Below, in pieces: positions 41,139-46,199 of a stretch of 46,199 nucleotides of DNA; the stretch's first letter is position 1, and each line of letters opens with the position of its first letter. Source of the stretch: JAGPUQ01 sp041594335 (GTDB lineage Bacteria > Pseudomonadota > Gammaproteobacteria > Pseudomonadales > Porticoccaceae). The stretch lies in assembly GCA_041594335.1 (NCBI GenBank), contig JBFHML010000016.1:1-46199 (forward strand), in the 5' to 3' direction. The notes under the pieces were generated by a model. It ran no database searches and was not told the origin of the DNA. It saw only the letters and a program-made list of their open reading frames with translations. The position numbers were made by a program, and so were the translations under genes.

Positions 41139-42737
41139 ATGTCCAACCAGCAGTTCGACGCGATCGTCATCGGTGCCGGGATTTCCGGCATGTATCAGCT
41201 GCACCGCCTGCGTGAGCTTGGCCTCAAGGTGCGTGTCTATGAAACCGGCGATGGCGTCGGTGGCACTTGGTACTGGAACCGTTATCCGGGTGCCCGCTTC
41301 GACTCCGAGAGCTACAGCTACGCCTATTCTTTCTCCGAGGAGATCCTCAAGGAGTGGAATTGGAGTGAACATTTCTCCGGGCAGCCGGAAAATGAGCGTT
41401 ACCTGAACTTTGTGGCCGACAAGCTGGATCTGCGCAAGGACATCCAGTTCAATGCCAAGGTGGTCTCCGCGCATTATCAGCAAGACGAGAACCTGTGGAA
41501 TATCGAGCTGGAAAGCGGCGAAAAGGCGAGCGCACGGTTCCTCGTCACCGCAATGGGGCCGCTATCTGCGTATCAGATGCCCCGTATCGAAGGCATCGAT
41601 AGCTTCCAGGGGCAATCCTGGCATACCGCGCGGTGGCCGAAGGAAGGGGTGGACCTGAAGGGCAAGCGCGTCGGCGTTATCGGTACTGGCGCCACCGGGG
41701 TCCAGGTGATCCAGGAGGTCGCCAAGGTTGCAGGTGAGCTGACAGTATTTCAGCTGGATGCCAACTGGTGCGCGCCGCTCAAGAACTCCAAGATCTCGGA
41801 TGATGAGCAGGAAGCGCTCAAGGCCAAGTATCCCGAGATTTTCCAGAAGTGTAAGGAGTCCTTTGGCGGATTCGTACACCAGTTCGACATGCGCTCCCTG
41901 TTCGACGTGTCTCCCGAAGAGCGGGAGCGAATTTTTGAGGAGCTGTACGATTCGCCTGGATTCGGCATCTGGCTCGGCAACTTCCACGACATCATGTCCG
42001 ATGAGAAGGCTAACGAGATTATCTCCGACTTCATCGCGCGCAAGATTCGCGAGCGGGTCAAGGATCCCAAGGTCGCGGACATCCTGATTCCCAAGGACCA
42101 CGGCTTTGGTATGAAGCGCGTGCCCATGGAGACCAATTACTACGAGGTCTACAACCAGGAGAACGTGAATCTGGTCGATCTGCGTTCAACCCCTATCGAG
42201 CGCATCACGCCGAAGGGTGTTCAGACGACGGACCGAGAGTACGAGGTCGACATCATCATCTATGCCACCGGGTTTGATGCCGTCACCGGTGCCTTCAAGC
42301 GGGTGGATATTCGCGGTAAAGACGGGCAGAACCTGGCCGAACAGTGGACTGATGGGCCTCATACCTATCTCGGCATCCAAGTTGCCGGATTTCCGAACAT
42401 GTTTATGCTCGTGGGTCCGCACAACGGCGCCACCTTCTGCAACATTCCGCGCTGCATCGAGCAGAACGTGGAATGGGTCAGCGACTGCATCAAGTACATG
42501 CAGGAGAAGGGCTATACCCGTATCGAAACGACGCCCGAGGCGGAGCAGGTCTGGACCGACCATGTTTATGAAACCGTCGAGGGCTCGCTATTCACCAAGG
42601 CCGATTCCTGGTTCATGGGTGCCAATACCCCGGGCAAGAAGCGGACGTTCCTGCTCTATGCAGGTGGCGGCCCGGCCTACCGCGAGAAGTGTGATGAGGT
42701 AGCGGCCAAGGATTACGAAGGCTTCGTTCTTCAGTAA
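41139..42737 (+). CDS. Flavin-dependent Baeyer-Villiger monooxygenase, copy 2
   Basis: A 532-residue paralogue of the preceding gene, with the same length and no visible gap. GAGISG (12-17), the BVMO fingerprint 'FQGQSWHTARWP' and the second nucleotide motif are unchanged. Long blocks such as GGTWYWNRYPGARFDSES and 'DHGFGMKRVP' are shared. Differences are spread along the chain, mostly conservative (for example 'TAIGILSAYQ' against 'TAMGPLSAYQ'), so the copies may differ in substrate range. The ATG at 41139 is set by AGGAGG 10 bases upstream. Probably a tandem duplication. Confidence 0.93.
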   Translation: MSNQQFDAIVIGAGISGMYQLHRLRELGLKVRVYETGDGVGGTWYWNRYPGARFDSESYSYAYSFSEEILKEWNWSEHFSGQPENERYLNFVADKLDLRKDIQFNAKVVSAHYQQDENLWNIELESGEKASARFLVTAMGPLSAYQMPRIEGIDSFQGQSWHTARWPKEGVDLKGKRVGVIGTGATGVQVIQEVAKVAGELTVFQLDANWCAPLKNSKISDDEQEALKAKYPEIFQKCKESFGGFVHQFDMRSLFDVSPEERERIFEELYDSPGFGIWLGNFHDIMSDEKANEIISDFIARKIRERVKDPKVADILIPKDHGFGMKRVPMETNYYEVYNQENVNLVDLRSTPIERITPKGVQTTDREYEVDIIIYATGFDAVTGAFKRVDIRGKDGQNLAEQWTDGPHTYLGIQVAGFPNMFMLVGPHNGATFCNIPRCIEQNVEWVSDCIKYMQEKGYTRIETTPEAEQVWTDHVYETVEGSLFTKADSWFMGANTPGKKRTFLLYAGGGPAYREKCDEVAAKDYEGFVLQ

Positions 42738-42749
42738 TTTCGCTCCGGG

Positions 42750-42791
42750 AACCGCGAGGGGTCGGGCCATAGGTCCGACCCCTTCTCGGTT
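42750..42791 (+). terminator. Long imperfect hairpin after the second BVMO
   Basis: The core GGGGTCGG/CCGACCCC (42758-42765 with 42775-42782) is extended by AACCGCGA/TCTCGGTT with one bulge. No T run follows. Further on, TTGACG (42836-42841) and TCATAT (42859-42864), 17 bases apart, form a weak promoter candidate for the thiolase gene. Confidence 0.4.
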
Positions 42792-42956
42792 ACGGCGCCA
42801 GGTCGTGGTGGTGAGCGTCCGGTCAGCGCAAGACGTTGACGTATCTCGGGGCATGTGGTCATATGGCCCGCCGCCAAACTAGCGATTCCACAGCGGGTGA
42901 CCGGGGGTGTCGGGATTACTGCCGGCCGGCCCTGGACCGCTCATTCAGGAGTGCCT

Positions 42957-44141
42957 ATGACTACCTCACAGCACATCGATATCCGCGATAAAGCGGCCAT
43001 CGTAGGCATCGGCGAAACCGAGTATGTGCGCGGTGCTGATCGGCCGTCGGCCGAAGCGATGCTCGAAGCGACTCGGGCCGCGATCGCCGATTCCGGACTC
43101 AAACCACAGGACATCGATGGCATCGTGTTGCCGCCGGTGTTGATTACTGCGGAAGAAGTGGCGGCCAATCTCGGTATTCGCGACATCCGCTATGCCGTTG
43201 GCATCAATATGGGGGGCGCGAGCCCGGTCACTGCCCTGCAGAGCGCAGCCCTGGCGATCGCCGCCGGGATTGCCAAGAACGTAGTGGTGATGGTCGGTTG
43301 GAATGGTTATTCCGCGTTGCGCCCGAAACCGGGCATCAAGCATCGGGAGGCGATTTCGCTGCCCGCGCTGGAGCGCACCCTCACCAATTACTATGCGCCC
43401 TATGGTGCCGCTTCTCCGGTACAGATGTACGCTTGGATCGCGATGCGGCATCGGCAGACCTACGGCATCAGCGAAGAGGCAACTGCGGCGGTGGCCATGG
43501 CGTGCCGCAAGCATGCGCAGTTCAACGACCGCGCCTTGACGCGCGGGCAGCCGATGGACCTGGAGGCCTACCGGAATTCGCGCATGATTTCCGAACCATT
43601 TCGACTCTTTGACTGTTGTCTGGAGACCGATGGTGCCTGCGCCGTGGTGGTCACGGCAGCTGATCGTGCGCCCGACCTCAAACACAAGCCGGTCTATATC
43701 ATGGCGGCCGCGGAAGGGCATCCCTATCCGGCTGACGACATTGCCAACCGCCCCGACATGTTTCATATCGGGCTCAACAACTCGGCCCCCAAGGCTTTCG
43801 CCATGGCCGGCATCAAGCCCACCGATCTCGATTTCCTGCAGGTTTATGACTGCTTCACCTATGTGGTGTTGTTGCAGCTCGAGGCGCTGGGGATGTGCGA
43901 GCGCGGTGCCGTCGAGGAGTTCGTCAAGAACGGCAATATCGAGGTCGGTGGTCGCTACCCACTGAATACCCATGGTGGCTTGCTTTCTCAGGCGCATGTG
44001 TGGGGCCTCAATCACGTGGTAGAGGCTACCCGGCAATTGCGGGGCCAGGCCGGAGAGGTTCAGGTTCCCGACGCGGAGCTTGGCGTGGTCACTGGTTGGG
44101 GTGATTTCGGCGATGGCAGTCTGGCGATTCTGAGGAGGTGA
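42957..44141 (+). CDS. Thiolase-fold protein of the SCP2/Ltp type, lacking the nucleophilic Cys
   Basis: A 394-residue thiolase-superfamily protein (KAAIVGIGETEYVRGADRPSAEAMLEATRAAI at the start). Where degradative thiolases have the nucleophilic Cys, this one reads 'GINMGGASPVTALQSA' (residues 82-96). Later motifs are 'YDCFTY' at 297-302, in place of the HDCF type, and 'NTHGGLLSQAHVWG' with His339. This pattern is that of Ltp2-like acyl-CoA retro-aldolases, which act with a DUF35 partner in steroid side-chain degradation. AGGAG precedes the ATG. The DUF35 gene follows after two bases. Confidence 0.85.
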   Translation: MTTSQHIDIRDKAAIVGIGETEYVRGADRPSAEAMLEATRAAIADSGLKPQDIDGIVLPPVLITAEEVAANLGIRDIRYAVGINMGGASPVTALQSAALAIAAGIAKNVVVMVGWNGYSALRPKPGIKHREAISLPALERTLTNYYAPYGAASPVQMYAWIAMRHRQTYGISEEATAAVAMACRKHAQFNDRALTRGQPMDLEAYRNSRMISEPFRLFDCCLETDGACAVVVTAADRAPDLKHKPVYIMAAAEGHPYPADDIANRPDMFHIGLNNSAPKAFAMAGIKPTDLDFLQVYDCFTYVVLLQLEALGMCERGAVEEFVKNGNIEVGGRYPLNTHGGLLSQAHVWGLNHVVEATRQLRGQAGEVQVPDAELGVVTGWGDFGDGSLAILRR

Positions 44142-44143
44142 AG

Positions 44144-44563
44144 ATGAGCGAATTCATTCCCAATCCGGCGCCCCAGCCCAGCCACTATCTCGACGAACAG
44201 TTCTGGGAGCATTGCGCCAAGGGCGTGCTGGCCTTCCAATGCTGTTTAGACTGCGAGACGTGGCGCCACATTCCGCGCTTCATGTGCGCCAACTGTGGCT
44301 CTGATCGATGGGGCTGGCGCGAGTCCCATGGCCGCGGCACTGTCTATTCTTGGACGGTCTGTCACATGCCTATGTCGCCCGAGTTTGAGAGCGTCTTCCC
44401 CTACGCAGTTTTGGTGGTGGAGATGGAAGAGGGCGTCCGAATGACCGCCGGGCTTCGCGATCTCGATTACCAAGATCTGCGCATCGGGATGCCGATGGAG
44501 GTGGTTTTCGAGCCCCTGAAGGGGGGTGGGCAGCTGCCCTTCTTCCGTCCGCGCAGCGAGTAG
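44144..44563 (+). CDS. DUF35 Zn-ribbon/OB-fold acyl-CoA-binding protein
   Basis: A 139-residue protein with a rubredoxin-like zinc ribbon (Cys34-x2-Cys37 and Cys48-x2-Cys51: CLDC...CANC) and an OB fold (GRGTVYSWTVCHMP, FPYAVLVVEMEEGVRMTAGL, IGMPMEVVFEPL). ATG 44144 is chosen because GAGGAGGTGA (44132-44141) sits just upstream. It begins 2 bases after the thiolase-fold gene. DUF35 proteins such as ChsH2 form complexes with thiolase-fold partners; the tight pairing suggests the same here. Confidence 0.88.
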   Translation: MSEFIPNPAPQPSHYLDEQFWEHCAKGVLAFQCCLDCETWRHIPRFMCANCGSDRWGWRESHGRGTVYSWTVCHMPMSPEFESVFPYAVLVVEMEEGVRMTAGLRDLDYQDLRIGMPMEVVFEPLKGGGQLPFFRPRSE

Positions 44564-44596
44564 CCGGCCGCGCGGGCAGGTTGTGGCACAACCCCC

Positions 44597-44621
44597 AGGC
44601 CCCGCTTTGCGGGGCCTTTTT
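44597..44621 (+). terminator. Intrinsic terminator after the DUF35 gene
   Basis: AGGCCCCGC-TTT-GCGGGGCCT followed by TTTTC, a 9-bp GC-rich stem with T run, 34 bases after the stop codon. It ends the thiolase-DUF35 transcript. Confidence 0.9.
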
Positions 44622-44803
44622 CGTGGTGTCGCGGACCCAGTTGCCGGCAGCCACGGAGAGGGTCCGACCACTGGGTAGAATGGTGGTTCCGCGAATCCGG
44701 TACAATGCGCCGTTAGCTGTACTCTAAAAGCCGGCGCGACCCGGCGGTCAGCATTCGCCCTTGGGGTTTGGATGCCGCGACCGGCTCTCGCCCCGGGCCC
44801 GAT

Positions 44804-44825
44804 AAAAAGCCCGCATTCAGCGGCT
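44804..44825 (-). terminator. Terminator-like hairpin on the minus strand without a gene
   Basis: On the minus strand: AGCCGC-TGAAT-GCGGGCT with one bulged G, followed by TTTTAT. No minus-strand gene is seen to its right within the window. It may be a remnant, or end antisense transcripts. Confidence 0.4.
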
Positions 44826-44969
44826 AACATGAGCTAGGGTTCGAACCGCACAAGAGCGGCTCAGGACGCTGCGAGCCGGTGTTGATGGCAGCATGCCGGG
44901 CCGGTGGGCAGTCCTCGCCGGGAGATCGGTGCGCGGGCTTATCATTCCAACCGAGTAATGAGGTCAACG

Positions 44970-46163
44970 ATGGAAATAGGTGCTTTTTATCTGCCGGTAA
45001 TCGGGAGCATCGAGGAAATCGAAAAAGGTATGGCGGGCAAGCGTACCGACCTGTACCAGCAGATGCTCAAGGAGTTGTCCGAGCAGGCCAGATACATGGA
45101 TGAACACGGCTACTACGGGATGGGTACCACCGAGCACCACTTCCATATCGAGGGCGAGGAGGTCTCCACCAACCCCATCCTGCTCGATCTCTACATCGGC
45201 ATGCAGACCAAGAACCTCAGGGTTGGGCAGCTGGGTAACGTCTTGCCTGCCCACAATCCGGTGCGCCTCGCCGAAGACATTGCCATGGTCGACCAGATGA
45301 CTCGGGGACGAGCCTTTGCAGGTTTCGCACGCGGCTATCAGCCACGTTGGGTCGCTACCTTGGGTCAACAGATCGACGGCATGGGGCGTGAGCCGGAACT
45401 GGGCGCGGAAGCCTATGATCAGCTGAAGCGCGAGCTGTACGAAGATCACTTCGATATTATTCTCAAGGCCTGGGGTAACGACACTTTCTCCCACAAAAGC
45501 AAGTACTGGGAGATCCCGCCGGCGAACACTTTTTGGGCCACACACGATGTTACCCGGAAGTACGGTCAGGGCGTCGATGACAAGGGGTATCTGACCGAAG
45601 TCGGTATCGTGCCCGCGACCTACAACAAGCGGATCCCCGATCTGTTTCAGCCGTTCAGCGTTTCTGAGCGTTCGATCGTCTGGGCGGTGGAGAATGAGGT
45701 GACGCCGATTACCATCATTACCGACGTGCCCACGGCGCAACAGCACATTCGTGCGGCGAAGGACGCGGCGGAAAAGGCCAGTAAGCCGTATCGCATGGGG
45801 ATGACGCGCGAGATCGTCGTCGCCGACACCGACGAGGAAGCGCGTGCAATCGCCAGCCGCGCCGGAGCTTATGTCTGGTGTAACTTCTTCCAGCCCTTCG
45901 GTTTCAATGCCGCGGTTGCGCGCCAAGGTGAGAACCCGTTCTCCGTGCCCAATAACTTCGAGACCATCGAGGAACGCGGTCTGGTGATTTGTGGTAGCCC
46001 GGATACGGTCAATCGCAAGTTGGAAAAGCTGTTTGAGGATCTGCCTTGCGATTACTTCTGGTTGTTTACCTATAACGGTCTGATTCCCCAAAACAAGATG
46101 ATGCGCCACTTCGAGCTGCTCACCGAGAAGGTGCTGCCCAACTTCACTGACCGCGTGCGTTGA
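44970..46163 (+). CDS. LLM-class (luciferase-like) flavin-dependent oxidoreductase
   Basis: A 397-residue TIM-barrel protein of the bacterial luciferase superfamily. It begins MEIGAFYLPVIGSIEEIEKG, contains 'GYYGMGTTEHHF' and 'VGQLGNVLPAHNPVRLAEDIAMVDQMTRGRAFAGFARGYQ', the usual second and third strands with the flavin-binding region, and ends with 'VICGSPDTVNRKLEKLFEDL', the family's C-terminal helix region. The cofactor may be FMNH2 or F420. ATG 44970 is set by GAGGT 5 bases upstream; an ATG at 44958 is possible. It could be a monooxygenase, including a type II BVMO, in the same pathway. Confidence 0.88.
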   Translation: MEIGAFYLPVIGSIEEIEKGMAGKRTDLYQQMLKELSEQARYMDEHGYYGMGTTEHHFHIEGEEVSTNPILLDLYIGMQTKNLRVGQLGNVLPAHNPVRLAEDIAMVDQMTRGRAFAGFARGYQPRWVATLGQQIDGMGREPELGAEAYDQLKRELYEDHFDIILKAWGNDTFSHKSKYWEIPPANTFWATHDVTRKYGQGVDDKGYLTEVGIVPATYNKRIPDLFQPFSVSERSIVWAVENEVTPITIITDVPTAQQHIRAAKDAAEKASKPYRMGMTREIVVADTDEEARAIASRAGAYVWCNFFQPFGFNAAVARQGENPFSVPNNFETIEERGLVICGSPDTVNRKLEKLFEDLPCDYFWLFTYNGLIPQNKMMRHFELLTEKVLPNFTDRVR

Positions 46164-46199
46164 CCCTCGCGGGGCAGGTCGTTGCGATCCGGCCTACGG

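Larger units (their letters stand above)
44564..44969 (+). other. Intergenic region upstream of the LLM oxidoreductase
   Basis: No convincing gene lies in these 406 bp. It holds the terminator of the DUF35 gene (44597-44621), a TACAAT hexamer at 44701-44706 that may be a -10 box without a clear -35, then about 260 bp of GC-rich sequence before the next start. A terminator-like hairpin reading on the minus strand (44804-44825) has no gene to serve. Confidence 0.6.

Noticed and set aside
44838..44847. GGTTCGAACC resembling a tRNA T loop
   Set aside because: No acceptor, anticodon or D arm can be fitted around it on either strand; the sequence is a short palindrome.

Overview
The window looks like a chromosomal segment of a high-GC gammaproteobacterium. 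The evidence is gene order: recN / grpE-dnaK-dnaJ-dapB-carA-carB-greA, then yhbY / rlmE-ftsH-folP-glmM-tpiA-secG-tRNA-Leu-tRNA-fMet-rimP-nusA-infB-rbfA-truB-rpsO-pnp, an arrangement well known from that class. Heat-shock genes carry sigma32-type promoters and no CIRCE element is visible. GTG and TTG starts are common, and several neighbouring genes overlap by 4 bases. The genus cannot be fixed from the sequence alone; the aerobic catabolic genes on the right suggest an environmental degrader of cyclic or polycyclic compounds (inference).

Layout. 1-2340: the end of an acyl-CoA dehydrogenase gene, a possible 40-residue membrane protein on the minus strand, a LysR regulator and a PagL-like outer-membrane lipid A deacylase. 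2340-8032: recN on the minus strand, divergent from the chaperone genes grpE, dnaK and dnaJ. 8070-14742: dapB, an alpha/beta hydrolase, carAB behind a probable attenuator, and greA. 14794-16233: two accessory genes, a carboxymuconolactone-decarboxylase-like protein and a crotonase-fold protein, placed between greA and yhbY. 16262-31890: a long housekeeping run for RNA modification, protein quality control, folate and cell-wall precursors, triose phosphate isomerase, SecG, two tRNAs and the transcription/translation operon from rimP to pnp. It ends at a strong terminator (31914-31951) that works in both directions.

31991-46163 is a catabolic region rich in local duplications. It has three tandem SDR dehydrogenases, a divergent pair of CrtC/AttH-like two-domain proteins, an APH-fold phosphotransferase with its DUF6285-like partner, a fourth SDR, two Baeyer-Villiger monooxygenases of identical length, a thiolase-fold protein without the usual nucleophilic cysteine followed by a DUF35 Zn-ribbon protein, and a luciferase-like (LLM) flavin oxidoreductase. 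The likely logic is alcohol to ketone (SDRs), ketone to ester or lactone (BVMOs), then CoA-ester breakdown (thiolase-fold/DUF35 pair). The substrate is unknown and no regulator lies inside the cluster.

The observations most worth following are the duplicated catabolic cluster with its cysteine-less thiolase/DUF35 pair, a pyrBI-like attenuator with an overlapping 31-codon leader ORF before carA, a sigma32 promoter whose -35 box covers the grpE stop codon, a crotonase homologue without either catalytic glutamate, and a 62-bp block of complete DNA identity between two of the SDR genes.
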